Numbered from the stretch's first letter, positions 8,781 to 18,172 are shown. The stretch is DNA of 64,000 bases from JBALVT01 sp045110675 (GCA_045110675.1 JBGCGJ010000046.1:43574-107573); one strand, 5' to 3'. Notes: generated by a model from the letters alone, not told the origin. Translations and numbers: made by a program.

Positions 8781-9560
8781 ATGATCGACAAACTGTTTTC
8801 CATGAAAGACAAAGTCTGTGTTGTTACCGGAGGCTCTCGTGGCCTGGGCTTTTTTATGGCGCGAGGATTTCTCGCCGCCGGCGCAAAGCGTGTGTATATC
8901 ACCGCGCGCAAGGCCGAGGCATGCGATGCTGCGGCCCGCGAACTTAGCGAGCATGGAGAATGTATTTCTCTGCCGGGTGATATCAGTACCATGGAGGAAA
9001 TTGGCCTTCTCGTGGAAACCTTGAAAGGGCGAGAAGATTCTATTGATGTCCTGGTCAATAATGCCGGTGTGGGTTGGTTGGCTCCTCTGGATGGCTTTCC
9101 CGAAAAGGGCTGGGATAAGGTGATGGATCTGAACGTGAAAACTCCATTCTTTCTTACTCAGGGCCTGTTGCCGCTGCTGAAAAAAAACGCTACGGCACAG
9201 GAAAATGCCGTGGTTATCAATATAGGCTCTATCGCAGGCATCTGCGGTACCACGGATACGTTCAGTTATGCACCAAGTAAAGCCGCCATACATCAGATGA
9301 CGCGAAATATGGCGTCAGTTCTGGGAGATGACCACATCCGTGTCAACGCGATCGCACCCGGTCGATTCTTTACCGCAATGACGGATTACGCCAGTGAAGA
9401 CAAAGAGCAGTATGAGCGAGAAATAGCGGAGATCCCTCTGCACCGGTGGGGAGAAGATTCAGACATCGCCGGTGTCGCGATTATGCTCGCCAGTCGGGCC
9501 GGCGCATTTATCACAGGACAGATAATCCCCGTCGACGGTGGCACCAGCGTGGTGCGATAA
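8781..9560 (+). CDS. SDR family NAD(P)-dependent oxidoreductase
   Basis: A 259-residue classical short-chain dehydrogenase. Visible are the cofactor loop TGGSRGLGFF near residue 15, NNAGVG, the catalytic Tyr and Lys in YAPSK, and the C-terminal GQIIPVDGGTS. ATG at 8781 sits after a modest ribosome site (AGGAAC). Closest in style to SDRs acting on 3-hydroxyacyl or steroid-like alcohols, but the substrate cannot be told from sequence. Stand-alone gene, followed by a tRNA gene on the other strand. Confidence 0.93.
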   Translation: MIDKLFSMKDKVCVVTGGSRGLGFFMARGFLAAGAKRVYITARKAEACDAAARELSEHGECISLPGDISTMEEIGLLVETLKGREDSIDVLVNNAGVGWLAPLDGFPEKGWDKVMDLNVKTPFFLTQGLLPLLKKNATAQENAVVINIGSIAGICGTTDTFSYAPSKAAIHQMTRNMASVLGDDHIRVNAIAPGRFFTAMTDYASEDKEQYEREIAEIPLHRWGEDSDIAGVAIMLASRAGAFITGQIIPVDGGTSVVR

Positions 9561-9595
9561 CTGTATCTATAGCGGGAAAAGCGATAGAAGAGAAT

Positions 9596-9672
9596 TGGCG
9601 CGCCCGGAGAGATTCGAACTCCCGACCAACTGGTTCGAAGCCAGTTACTCTATCCAGCTGAGCTACGGGCGC
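9596..9672 (-). tRNA. tRNA-Arg (anticodon TCG)
   Basis: A 77-nt tRNA with an encoded CCA end (TGG at 9596-9598 on the plus strand). Acceptor arms GCGCCCG/CGGGCGC pair perfectly; the D arm has GCTCAGCTGGATAGAG, the anticodon stem ACTGG/CCAGT encloses the loop CTTCGAA, and the T arm has GGGAGTTCGAATCTCTC. Position 34-36 reads TCG, so it decodes CGA arginine codons. No integrase or duplicated 3' end is visible next to it. Confidence 0.96.
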
Positions 9673-9785
9673 GTGGAGGGGAGATTATATACACTATCTC
9701 GCCAAGTGGAAGGCCTGATTGACCCCGATTCTCATCGCCCCAGCAATTAGTGCTGGGGCTGCATGCCTGAGGAATAAGTTGAACC

Positions 9786-10874
9786 ATGACATCCAATAAG
9801 CCGAAGCGTCGAAGCGGGCGCCTCAATTTTCTGCTAGTCGTTTTAGCCCTGCATATTCCTCTGTTTGCCTACCCCATTCTCAGGATCTGCAGTTGGCTCG
9901 ATCTGAGTGTCCCCCTAACTCTGGCGATTTTCCTGCCACTTTTTTTCAGTCAGATTGTCGCCAGAATTGCCCTGAGAGATCCGGTAAGTCCCTTTGCTAG
10001 AGCCCTCAGATGGGCTGCCGATATTTGGTTGGGGGTTAGCCCGCTGGTGGTGGGACTGGTGTTACTTGCCGAGATCCCTGTCGCGATGGCGTGGCTCGCC
10101 CCTGAGGCTGCGGCCTTGTCTATTTTAGTCATCGCGGGATTACTTGCGATTGTGGGCATCCACAGCGCCCACTCTCCAGCAACGGTGACTGTGCGGCTTG
10201 CCAGCGATAAGTTGCCTGCGGCAAAGCGATTCGTGCAGATTAGCGATGTGCACATTGGTTCGCGCAGTAAACGTTTTCTGGAACACGTAATCGACAGGGT
10301 CAACGCCTTGGAGCCCGATTTTTTGTGTATCACAGGAGATTTTATCGACGCTACGGGTATTTCACAGGAACACTTGAGCGCTTTAACTCGTGTGCAGGGG
10401 CCAATTTACTTTTCCATTGGCAATCACGAAAAGTATGAGGATCTGGAGGAGATTGTTCAGCGGCTACGCAATCTCGGCGTCAATGTGCTTCGCAATCAAA
10501 GCATCCAGGATGAACACTTGCAGGTTATCGGCATCGACGATATGGAAGATCACGGCCAAGTGGAACGGCAGCTCGCAAAAATGGAGATTCACGATCATAA
10601 ATACGTACTGCTGCTCTATCATCGTCCTCGGGGACATGAAGCTGCGGCAGCTGCCGGCGTGGATTTGATGCTCAGTGGGCACACGCACAATGGTCAGATT
10701 ATGCCCTTTAACCTGGTAGTCAATCGGGTCTTCGAAAAAGCCAAGGGTCTTTTCCTGGAGGATAGCACGCATCTCTATGTGTCTTCGGGAACGGGAACCT
10801 GGGGGCCTTATATGCGACTGGGCACACGCGGCGAAATTACCTTATTTGAGGTGAGCGCCACTAGCGCTAACTAG
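9786..10874 (+). CDS. Membrane-anchored calcineurin-like metallophosphoesterase
   Basis: A 362-residue protein with about four transmembrane helices in the first ~130 residues and a cytoplasmic or periplasmic metallophosphoesterase domain after them. Metal-binding motifs run in the expected order: QISDVHIGS (DxH), TGDFID (GD), GNHEKYED (GNHE) and SGHTHNGQ (GHTH). This is the YaeI/YkuE-type arrangement; relatives act on lipid-like phosphodiesters or peptidoglycan precursors, but the substrate here is unknown. It starts with ATG soon after the tRNA on the opposite strand. Confidence 0.92.
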   Translation: MTSNKPKRRSGRLNFLLVVLALHIPLFAYPILRICSWLDLSVPLTLAIFLPLFFSQIVARIALRDPVSPFARALRWAADIWLGVSPLVVGLVLLAEIPVAMAWLAPEAAALSILVIAGLLAIVGIHSAHSPATVTVRLASDKLPAAKRFVQISDVHIGSRSKRFLEHVIDRVNALEPDFLCITGDFIDATGISQEHLSALTRVQGPIYFSIGNHEKYEDLEEIVQRLRNLGVNVLRNQSIQDEHLQVIGIDDMEDHGQVERQLAKMEIHDHKYVLLLYHRPRGHEAAAAAGVDLMLSGHTHNGQIMPFNLVVNRVFEKAKGLFLEDSTHLYVSSGTGTWGPYMRLGTRGEITLFEVSATSAN

Positions 10875-10921
10875 TAGCTGCAGTGTTATGGCAAGCGGCC
10901 GATTGCCCTCGGAACTAATTG

Positions 10922-11857
10922 TTAGGACTGCGTTCTCTTTCGACTGCCGTGTTTTTTCTGTTTCCTGAGCTGCTCTTTTGCGGCCTTTTCTTCCAGCTTT
11001 TGCGCCACTATTTTTTCTTCTGCAACAATCATCGCAGGTTTTTCTAAAGTGATTTCCCCCAGGGTGCCGGCGCGAAACTCGTTGACCAATATCGAAGAAA
11101 CTTTTTCGAGATTTAACTGGCCGCCGGCTCGCAGAGCGCCTCTTCTCGCACCCAGTAGCTCTAGAAATTCGATCTCTGATTGGGGGAGAGTCTCAATTTC
11201 ATATCGATCGATCAACAATTCAGGATAGCTGTCTATCAGGTAGGTGCTCAAATACATTGCCACGTCCTCCACTTCCATCGCTGTGTCGCGGATAGCGCCG
11301 GAGGCTGCGAGGCGGTAGCTGCTATTCTCGTTGTGGATTTTTGGCCAGAGAATACCTGGAGTGTCCAGAAAAATGATGTCTTCGCTAATTCTGATTTTTT
11401 GCAGACCTTTGGTTATCGCCGGCTCATTGCCGGTCTTCGCCACATACCGACCTGCGACAGCATTGATCAGTGTGGACTTTCCCACGTTTGGAATTCCGGT
11501 AATCATGGCTGTGAATTTCGATTTCTTACGGGACTGCCTGGGGACTAATTTTTCGCATAGCTGAAGCAGTTTTTGCGCCTTGTCGGCTTGTTCAAGCGTA
11601 GTTGGCAGTGTTTTGACCGAGGCTTCGCGCTCAAAATATTCCTGCCAAACCTGAGTTTCCGCGGGATCTGCTAGATCGGACTTACTCAGGACTTTAATGC
11701 AGGGGATATCCGCTGTCAGTTTCGCTATGGAGGGATTTTGGCTGCTGTAGGGCAGGCGCGCATCTAACAGCTCAATGATTAGATCGACCTGGGGTAATGC
11801 CTCCTTCATTTCCTTATTGGCCTTGTGCATGTGACCTGGATACCAATTGATCGCCAT
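10922..11857 (-). CDS. YlqF/RbgA-type ribosome biogenesis GTPase
   Basis: A 311-residue circularly permuted GTPase. The start INWYPGHMHKANKEM is the family signature; the G4 motif (LSKSDL) precedes G1 (GIPNVGKST) and G3 (DTPG), which is the permuted order. The lysine-rich tail suits RNA binding. Family members help mature the large ribosomal subunit. The gene stands alone, convergent with the metallophosphoesterase gene. There is 204 bp to the next gene, with no clear element apart from ordinary AT-rich sequence. Confidence 0.95.
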   Translation of the reverse strand: MAINWYPGHMHKANKEMKEALPQVDLIIELLDARLPYSSQNPSIAKLTADIPCIKVLSKSDLADPAETQVWQEYFEREASVKTLPTTLEQADKAQKLLQLCEKLVPRQSRKKSKFTAMITGIPNVGKSTLINAVAGRYVAKTGNEPAITKGLQKIRISEDIIFLDTPGILWPKIHNENSSYRLAASGAIRDTAMEVEDVAMYLSTYLIDSYPELLIDRYEIETLPQSEIEFLELLGARRGALRAGGQLNLEKVSSILVNEFRAGTLGEITLEKPAMIVAEEKIVAQKLEEKAAKEQLRKQKKHGSRKRTQS

Positions 11858-12061
11858 GTGAATCCCTACTTTTCAGCTGAACGGTTAAAATGACGCCTGG
11901 TTAGGGCCCCAATTGATGTTTATTCGACCAGTGTCTCACAGGAAGCTGTTTAGCTGTAAATATGGCGCTTGGTATGAAGGTTTTGTCTTACAGCGGTTTG
12001 CCTGAAGGTCATAGCCCCTTTATGATGTCCGACCTGAATTTTAATCAAATAGGCAGCGGGT

Positions 12062-12904
12062 GTGAATTCCGATCAGTTTAAAGATATTAGCTATGAGAAA
12101 GATGCGGACGGCATTGTCACACTGACTTTAAATACTCCGAGGCGAAAGAATGCGCTTAGTCTGTATACCTTTTTCGAAATTCACACCGCTGTAGATTTGT
12201 TTGAAGCGGATGACAGCGCCCATGTAATGATTCTGACTGGTGCTAAGGATCCGGATTCCAACGACCCGTCAAAAGAGGCCTATAGCAGTGGCGGCTACTT
12301 CAACCCAGATGCCTTTGAGGGTATTCCCGATGAGATTATGCAGCAGTTGGATAGGTCAGATATTGCCCAAAAACGTACCACTTTAAGACTGTATCAATGC
12401 AATAAACCCATTTTAGCTGCGGTAAACGGGCTTGCCATCGGTGGCGCGTTCACCTTGACGCTGGTCTGTGCGGATCAGGTTTATCTTTCTGAGCATGCCT
12501 GGATTCAATTGCCCTTTGCCAAGCTGGGAATCTCACCTGAGTTGGCCTCGTCATTTTTGCTGCCGCGCCTACTCGGTTTCCAAAGAGCCAAGGAAGTGTT
12601 GTTCTTTTCCGAACGCATCGACGCGCAGCAGGCTGTTGATTTGAAATTGGCCAACAAAGTATTGGCTCACGATGAGCTACTAGATTACACCCGAGAGCGA
12701 GCCCTGGAGTTGGCGCCGCCACGCGGCGCGGCCCTGGCGATACGCGAAATGAAGCAGCTTTTGCACGAGCCCCATATTGAAGCAATTAGCCATGCTCTGG
12801 ATCTGGAAAATGCCGCGCTGCAGAAGCTGTTTAATTCTGCTGATTTCTCCGAGGGGTTGACCGCTCGCATAGAGCGCCGGCCTCCGGTTTTTAAAGGTTC
12901 TTGA
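12062..12904 (+). CDS. Enoyl-CoA hydratase/isomerase family protein
   Basis: A 280-residue crotonase-fold protein starting with GTG. The CoA-binding and oxyanion segments are ITLTLNTPRRKNAL-like at the N-terminus and NGLAIGGAFTLTLVCADQVY centrally, followed by FAKLGISPELASS. The Glu in SPELASS sits where crotonases keep a catalytic acid; the insertion around residues 60-105 is longer than usual. It begins an operon with the thiolase-like and hydrolase genes (spacing 39 bp, then a 4-bp overlap), so it likely acts on a CoA thioester in that pathway. Confidence 0.92.
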   Translation: MNSDQFKDISYEKDADGIVTLTLNTPRRKNALSLYTFFEIHTAVDLFEADDSAHVMILTGAKDPDSNDPSKEAYSSGGYFNPDAFEGIPDEIMQQLDRSDIAQKRTTLRLYQCNKPILAAVNGLAIGGAFTLTLVCADQVYLSEHAWIQLPFAKLGISPELASSFLLPRLLGFQRAKEVLFFSERIDAQQAVDLKLANKVLAHDELLDYTRERALELAPPRGAALAIREMKQLLHEPHIEAISHALDLENAALQKLFNSADFSEGLTARIERRPPVFKGS

Positions 12905-12943
12905 ACGCCCCCCCCGTTACGCGATCTTTCTCGAGGACAAACC

Positions 12944-14488
12944 ATGAGTGATGCGAATACCCCGGTGCTAATAGGCGTCGGGCAGATAACAGATAAACGT
13001 GATCCGGAAGAGGCCGCTACACCTGTAGAATTAATGGTGGAGGTGGCGCGACGCGCAGCGGATGATGCCGGCCCTGGGAGTGCCTTGCTGGATTGCGTTG
13101 ATGCTTTGGTGGCGGTGGGTATTACGGTCGATAGTCCAGAGGCCAATAATCCTGCCAAAGGGATGTATGCCAACATTCCGAAAACAGTCAGCCGTTTACT
13201 GGGTATCGATCCAGCCACACAGCTTTATTCCGCAACCGGCGGGAATACGCCTCAGATGCTGGTGAATACCTTCTCTGAAAAGATCGCCAAAGGAGAGGTC
13301 TCGGCAGTGCTGCTCACAGGGGCCGAAGCCCTCAACACCATGATAGGTCGATTGAAAAAGGGCTTGTCCCTGGATGCCTGGTCAGATGATCCCGGTGGCA
13401 CGCCGCAAATGATTGGCGACCAGCGCGCTGCGGCGAGTGAGCATGAAATCAGCTTTGGAATTCAGACGCCGTCAATTTCCTATCCCCTGTTCGAAAATGC
13501 TCTGCGCGGAAAATACGGACTTAGCTTAGCTGAGCATCAGAAGAAACTCGGCGATTTGTACGCCAGCTTTAACCGCGTGGCAGCCAAAAATCCACTGGCC
13601 TGGTTTCCGACTTTGCGCAGTGCGCAGGAGATAGCAACCCCCAGCGAATCCAATCGCTATGTGGGCTTTCCATACACCAAGTATCTCAACTCCATTATTC
13701 AGGTGAATCAGGGAGCAGCCGTCATTCTTACTTCACTCGGCAAAGCCAGAGAGCTGGGGGTGAGTGAGGACAAAGTGGTGTATCTACACGGTTGTGCCGA
13801 TGCCAACGATATTTGGAATGTGACGGAGCGCGTGGATTACCACTCGTCTCCTGCGGTTCGAACAATGGGCGAGAAGGCCTTCGCCATGGCCGGTAAAACC
13901 GTTGCCGATATGGACTACTTTGATATCTACAGTTGTTTTCCCTCAGCGGTTCAAATCGCCTGCGATGAACTGGGTATCCCTCACGATGATCCTCGGGGGC
14001 TTACGCTCACGGGAGGTTTGCCCTATTTTGGTGGAGCCGGTAACAACTATGTGATGCACTCTATTGCGCACATGGTAGATACCTTGCGTAAAAATCCAGG
14101 GAAATTCGGACTGCTTAATGCCAATGGCTGGTTTGTGACCAAACACGCTTTGGGTATTTACTCGACTACACCTATCGAAGGGTCGTGGAAACGGGAATCG
14201 CCTGCGGACTATCAGAAGTCGATTCTAGATCAGGTACATCCGCCGTTCACTGAAGACCCCAAGGGAGATGCAAGCATCGAGACCTATACGGTTTTACACG
14301 GTAGAAAAGGCGTCGAAGGTGGCTTGGTCATCGGTCGACTTGCCGATGGAACACGATTTCTCGCCAGTACGCCTTCCGATGATGAGACCCTGAGTAAACT
14401 GATGGAAGTGGATGCGCTTGGATTACCCGGAACCGTCAACAAGGTTGATGGTGTGAATACATTTGTACCAAATTTTGGAGCTTTATGA
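12944..14488 (+). CDS. Thiolase-like protein (acetyl-CoA acetyltransferase family, TLP1-type C-terminal domain)
   Basis: A 514-residue thiolase-superfamily protein with an extra C-terminal domain (~415-514, VLHGRKGVEGG...GRLADGTRF) like that of mycobacterial thiolase-like protein type 1. Thiolase-fold segments include YSATGGNTPQ, GFPYTKYLNS and GGLPYFGGAGN. There is no Cys between residue 51 and about residue 280, so the usual nucleophilic Cys of thiolases (around residue 80-95) is absent. Degradative thiolysis in the classical way is therefore doubtful. It overlaps the next gene by 4 bp (ATGA). Confidence 0.9.
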   Translation: MSDANTPVLIGVGQITDKRDPEEAATPVELMVEVARRAADDAGPGSALLDCVDALVAVGITVDSPEANNPAKGMYANIPKTVSRLLGIDPATQLYSATGGNTPQMLVNTFSEKIAKGEVSAVLLTGAEALNTMIGRLKKGLSLDAWSDDPGGTPQMIGDQRAAASEHEISFGIQTPSISYPLFENALRGKYGLSLAEHQKKLGDLYASFNRVAAKNPLAWFPTLRSAQEIATPSESNRYVGFPYTKYLNSIIQVNQGAAVILTSLGKARELGVSEDKVVYLHGCADANDIWNVTERVDYHSSPAVRTMGEKAFAMAGKTVADMDYFDIYSCFPSAVQIACDELGIPHDDPRGLTLTGGLPYFGGAGNNYVMHSIAHMVDTLRKNPGKFGLLNANGWFVTKHALGIYSTTPIEGSWKRESPADYQKSILDQVHPPFTEDPKGDASIETYTVLHGRKGVEGGLVIGRLADGTRFLASTPSDDETLSKLMEVDALGLPGTVNKVDGVNTFVPNFGAL

Positions 14489-15444
14489 ACAGTGTGGTGA
14501 ACGGCATCGTCGATCTTTCGAAGGAAATACCCCCCGACAGCGCGGAGACCCCGCAGTGGTTTCGAGACGTATTCAGGGTGCCCCGAGATGAAGGATGGGT
14601 TGATTCTGGCGGTTGTGCGGTCCATTATTTTCGCTGGGGAGATCCGCAGAATCCTCCGTTAATTCTTATGCACGGTTTTTTGGCGCACTCTCGTTGCTAT
14701 GCTTTTATAGCACCTTTTCTAGCTCAGAACTTTCACGTAGTGGCCTATGACTTTTCAGGGATGGGCGATTCAGGCACTCGAGATTTTTATCCCGAGGAAT
14801 TGCGCGTCGCAGAATTACTGGATGTGGCTACCGAAACAGGATTGTTTGAGCACGCTCATAAGCCGACGATTATTGCCCACTCCTATGGTGGCGGCGTGGG
14901 GCTGGCGGCGATGGAAGCCCACTCCAGTCGATTCAATGGGCTGATCGTCTGCGATTTAATGACCCTGCGTCCCGAGCGCCTTGAACAGCATTTCAAAGAT
15001 AGTTCACCGCCGGGTTCTCGGGACCCAAACCGCCCCAATCGTGTTTATTCCGATTATGAGACTGCGAAAGGACGGTTTGTTCTGTCGCCTCCTCAGAAGG
15101 TCGCTGAGGCATGTCTGTTTGATTTTATGGCGTTCCATTCCCTCAAACAGGTTGAAGGTGGCTGGACGTGGAAATTCGATCCCAGTGTATTCGGCGGAGA
15201 TGACGATGGTAGAGAGAGGCTGTTAAGACAAGGTCATCGCATTTGCGCGACTCCCGGACGCAAGGCCATTGTCTATGGTGAAGACAGCTTATTGTTCGAT
15301 GCTGATTCAGCAGACTATATTCGCGAGTGCGGTGGCGAAGATATTCCAATCGTCGAACTGCCGGCATCGGGACATCATCTTATGTTGGATGAGCCGATTG
15401 CCTTTGCCTGCGTGCTGAACACGATTTTAGCGCTTTGGCGATAA
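14485..15444 (+). CDS. Alpha/beta hydrolase
   Basis: A 319-residue alpha/beta-hydrolase-fold protein. The oxyanion segment LILMHGFLAHSR and the nucleophile elbow IAHSYGGG (Ser) are clear, and SGHHLMLDEP supplies the C-terminal His. The start overlaps the thiolase-like gene by 4 bp, so the two are translationally coupled. Context suggests hydrolysis of an ester or thioester in the same pathway; the substrate is unknown. Confidence 0.92.
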   Translation: MNSVVNGIVDLSKEIPPDSAETPQWFRDVFRVPRDEGWVDSGGCAVHYFRWGDPQNPPLILMHGFLAHSRCYAFIAPFLAQNFHVVAYDFSGMGDSGTRDFYPEELRVAELLDVATETGLFEHAHKPTIIAHSYGGGVGLAAMEAHSSRFNGLIVCDLMTLRPERLEQHFKDSSPPGSRDPNRPNRVYSDYETAKGRFVLSPPQKVAEACLFDFMAFHSLKQVEGGWTWKFDPSVFGGDDDGRERLLRQGHRICATPGRKAIVYGEDSLLFDADSADYIRECGGEDIPIVELPASGHHLMLDEPIAFACVLNTILALWR

Positions 15445-15451
15445 GGTCTTA

Positions 15452-16225
15452 CTAGCCGAACGCCATTCCCCCGTCCACCTTGATGAGTGCACCGTTGGTG
15501 TACTTTGAGGCATCGCTGGCAAGATAAAGGGCGATGCCGACTATTTCCGTGGGCTCTCCCGCGCGGCCCATTGGCACGATCGCGTTGATGGCGTTTTTCA
15601 CGTTCTCATCCCAGGCATCGGAGATATCAGTTAAGAATGGCCCTGGCATAATGCAGTTGCAGCGAACTTTGGGCGCGAAGGTATGCGCCATAGACTGGGT
15701 GAGGTTGTTTAAGCCGGCCTTGGCGGCAGCGTAGGGAATTTCCGCCGCGCCAGGCGCGATAGCGGCTGTGCTGCTCACGTTGATGATCGATCCTCCATCG
15801 AGTGCAGACATTCGCTCGGCTGCAACGGCTGACAGACGAAAGGGCCCCGCCAGGTTGACACCAATGACCTTGTCCCACAACTCGCGGCTAACTGAGGTTA
15901 AGGAATCGTACAGTGGTGACATTCCCGCGTTATTGACTAACACATCGACACGTCCATATTCCTCGTACGCTGCATCCAGCAGAGCGTCACAAGCATCCCA
16001 ATCGGCGACGTGGCAGGCAACGGAAATACACTTGCTGCCGTAATCCTTGGTAATTTGCTTTGCGGCGATATCACAGGCTTCGCGTTTTCGAGAGCTGATA
16101 ACCAGATTCGCGCCCGCCGCAGCGAAGGCTTTACACATTTCCAGGCCCAACCCTCGGCTACCACCGGTGACGACACAAACCTTTCCTGTGAGATCGAAAT
16201 GAGCAGCTGTTTGTTCACTATCCAT
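15452..16225 (-). CDS. SDR family oxidoreductase
   Basis: A 257-residue classical SDR: cofactor loop TGGSRGLGLEM, NNAGMS, catalytic YAAAK, and the end LIKVDGGMAFG. It lies 11 bp behind another SDR gene on the minus strand, so the two are likely cotranscribed. It converges on the hydratase-thiolase-hydrolase operon with only 7 bp between stops. Likely oxidises or reduces an alcohol/ketone of the same substrate class; not further identifiable. Confidence 0.92.
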   Translation of the reverse strand: MDSEQTAAHFDLTGKVCVVTGGSRGLGLEMCKAFAAAGANLVISSRKREACDIAAKQITKDYGSKCISVACHVADWDACDALLDAAYEEYGRVDVLVNNAGMSPLYDSLTSVSRELWDKVIGVNLAGPFRLSAVAAERMSALDGGSIINVSSTAAIAPGAAEIPYAAAKAGLNNLTQSMAHTFAPKVRCNCIMPGPFLTDISDAWDENVKNAINAIVPMGRAGEPTEIVGIALYLASDASKYTNGALIKVDGGMAFG

Positions 16226-16236
16226 AACTGAGCCCT

Positions 16237-17016
16237 TTATGCGTTGCGGATGGTGACGCCGCCATCCACCAGGAGTGTTGCACCGGTGATAAAGCTCGCA
16301 GCCGGCAAAACGAGGCTTAAGGTGGCGTGTGCGACTTCCTCTGGATCGGCATAACGCCGCAGAGCCGTGCGTCTGTTGACGAAGGTTTGCTTGTCCTGCT
16401 CTGGAATCGCTTCGGTAATTCCGGTGCGAATCGGGCCGGGGCAGATACAGTTGACGGTAATACCTTCTTTGCCCAGGTCTACCGCCATGGCGCGCGTCAG
16501 TCCCATAGAGGCGTGTTTGGCGACCACGTAGGCGCTGTTGAAACGGGTGGCTCCGTGAGCTTCCGTGGAGGCTACGTTTACGATTCGTGGATTTGCTGAA
16601 TTGCGCAAGCTCGGCAGTGCCGCCCTTATCGCCCAGGCCTGGGCGGTTGCCATTACCGCCACGGAGGTGTCCCAGGAGTTTGGGTAGTCATCCCCGTCGA
16701 TTTCCGCCGGCAGCGCAAATCCCGCATTGTTGACCAAAATATCGATGCCACCAAAATGTGCGGCTATATCGGTGATCGCGCGTTCTACCGCTTGCCGATC
16801 CGTCAAGTCCACTACCAGCGCGAAGACCTCTGCGCCGACGGCTCGCATTTCTTCTGCCACAGACTCCAGCCCCGCCTCATTAATATCGATGATTGCGACT
16901 TTGGCGCCTTCATCCGCAAAGAGGTGGGCGGTTGCACGACCCATGCCGCTGGCAGCACCCGTGACGATGGCAACATTGCCCTGGATGGAACGACTGAGTT
17001 TGCTTAAACGCGGCAT
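16237..17016 (-). CDS. SDR family oxidoreductase
   Basis: A 259-residue classical SDR: TGAASGMGRATAHLF cofactor loop, IIDINEAG (an acidic residue after beta-2 that favours NAD), NNAGFA, catalytic YVVAK and the end LLVDGGVTIRNA. A GGAAAA ribosome site precedes the ATG. It is the first gene of a two-SDR minus-strand unit and is divergent from htpX across ~270 bp that contain the htpX heat-shock promoter. Confidence 0.92.
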   Translation of the reverse strand: MPRLSKLSRSIQGNVAIVTGAASGMGRATAHLFADEGAKVAIIDINEAGLESVAEEMRAVGAEVFALVVDLTDRQAVERAITDIAAHFGGIDILVNNAGFALPAEIDGDDYPNSWDTSVAVMATAQAWAIRAALPSLRNSANPRIVNVASTEAHGATRFNSAYVVAKHASMGLTRAMAVDLGKEGITVNCICPGPIRTGITEAIPEQDKQTFVNRRTALRRYADPEEVAHATLSLVLPAASFITGATLLVDGGVTIRNA

Positions 17017-17205
17017 GTATTTTCCTTGTGAACTGAAGAACGCCTAGATTGAAGATGAAGGAGGATGCCGTGTTTCTCTGCGAAACTCAATCTCTGCGGA
17101 AACCCGCTTGAGTTTGGCCCTGCATGCTTGGGTCATCCATGGCGCTTCCCAAGATTTGATGTATTATCAGTTTTTCCATAGCGGCTCCGTTCGCCATGGC
17201 GCCAA

Positions 17206-17234
17206 CTTGAATTTTGCGACTTTTGCCCCCATAT
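17206..17234 (+). promoter_or_regulatory. Sigma-32 (heat-shock) promoter of htpX
   Basis: CTTGAAT at 17206-17212, a 14-bp spacer, then CCCCATAT at 17227-17234. This matches the sigma-32 consensus (CTTGAAA, 11-16 bp, CCCCATNT) at all but one of the defined bases. The htpX ATG is at 17287, leaving a leader of about 46 nt. htpX is a known heat-shock gene in enterobacteria. Confidence 0.8.
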
Positions 17235-17286
17235 GAACCTAAGTCGACGCTGGTGTTTAAACCGAAATTTTGGGAGAACTAGGCTT

Positions 17287-18150
17287 ATGAAACGCATTTT
17301 TTTATTCCTCGCCACCAACTTTGCCATATTGATCGTGCTCGGTGTGGTTATGGCCGTTGTGTTCCCTATGCTGGGTATCGAAGGTCAGAGCAACACGGCG
17401 TTGCTGTTGATATCAGCAGTCTTTGGAATGGGTGGTTCCTTTATCTCACTGGCTATGTCCAAGTGGATTGCCAAACGCAGCGTTGGTGCTGTGGTTATCG
17501 AGCAACCTGCTGGAGCGGAGCAGGCCTGGCTGCTTGAAACAGTCAAGAGACAGGCGACACAAGCGGGCATCGGTATGCCGGAAGTCGCGGTGTATGACTC
17601 GCCGGAAATTAACGCTTTTGCCACCGGCATGAATAAGAACAATGCGCTTGTCGCGGTGAGTACTGGCCTGTTGCGCAATATGACTCAAGACGAGGCGGAG
17701 GCCGTTTTGGGTCATGAGGTCAGCCATGTGGCTAACGGAGATATGGTGACCTTGACGCTGATCCAGGGCGTGCTGAATACCTTTGTGTTCTTTTTCGCGC
17801 GAATTGCGGCAAGTGCCGTCAGTCGCGGTAGTGACAACCGCATGATTTACTTTCTGGTTGTGATGTTCTTTCAATTCGTATTTGGCATTTTGGCCAGCGT
17901 CATTGTTATGTGGTTCTCACGGCAACGCGAGTTCCGCGCCGATGAAGGTGGAGCGAGTTTGGCGGGCAAGCAAAAAATGATTGCGGCGCTGCAACGATTA
18001 CAGGGCAATCAGCAGGAAAGCCAGCTCGATGGTCAGTTAACTGCATTTGGCATCAGCGGCAAGCAGGCGATGTCTGCGTTGTTTATGAGTCATCCCCCTC
18101 TTGAGACCCGAATAGCGGCATTGAAGGATTTAGGTCTTCATATCGACTGA
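17287..18150 (+). CDS. htpX: Protease HtpX (M48B membrane metalloprotease)
   Basis: Inner-membrane zinc protease that degrades misfolded membrane proteins. The 287-residue length matches the E. coli protein (~293). Two N-terminal membrane helices (residues ~5-30 and ~37-55), the zinc motif LGHEVSHVANGD and a distal Glu in REFRADEGGASL are present; two further helices lie around residues 160-220. The ATG at 17287 gives the canonical MKRIFLFLATN start; a longer frame from 17233 would begin inside the promoter leader. Expression is probably heat-induced, judged by the sigma-32 promoter upstream. Confidence 0.97.
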   Translation: MKRIFLFLATNFAILIVLGVVMAVVFPMLGIEGQSNTALLLISAVFGMGGSFISLAMSKWIAKRSVGAVVIEQPAGAEQAWLLETVKRQATQAGIGMPEVAVYDSPEINAFATGMNKNNALVAVSTGLLRNMTQDEAEAVLGHEVSHVANGDMVTLTLIQGVLNTFVFFFARIAASAVSRGSDNRMIYFLVVMFFQFVFGILASVIVMWFSRQREFRADEGGASLAGKQKMIAALQRLQGNQQESQLDGQLTAFGISGKQAMSALFMSHPPLETRIAALKDLGLHID

Positions 18151-18172
18151 GGGTTGCACAGACCTGTGTCTG

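Noticed and set aside
8685..9293. A 202-codon open frame on the minus strand
   Set aside because: Antisense to the SDR gene with clear catalytic motifs.
9446..9750. Two plus-strand reading frames (~70 residues) with a RPERFELPT-like peptide
   Set aside because: They are translations across the tRNA-Arg gene on the other strand, a well-known false peptide.
12908..12915. Run of eight C between the hydratase and thiolase-like genes
   Set aside because: It is intergenic, so it cannot switch a reading frame; possibly a sequencing-sensitive site only.
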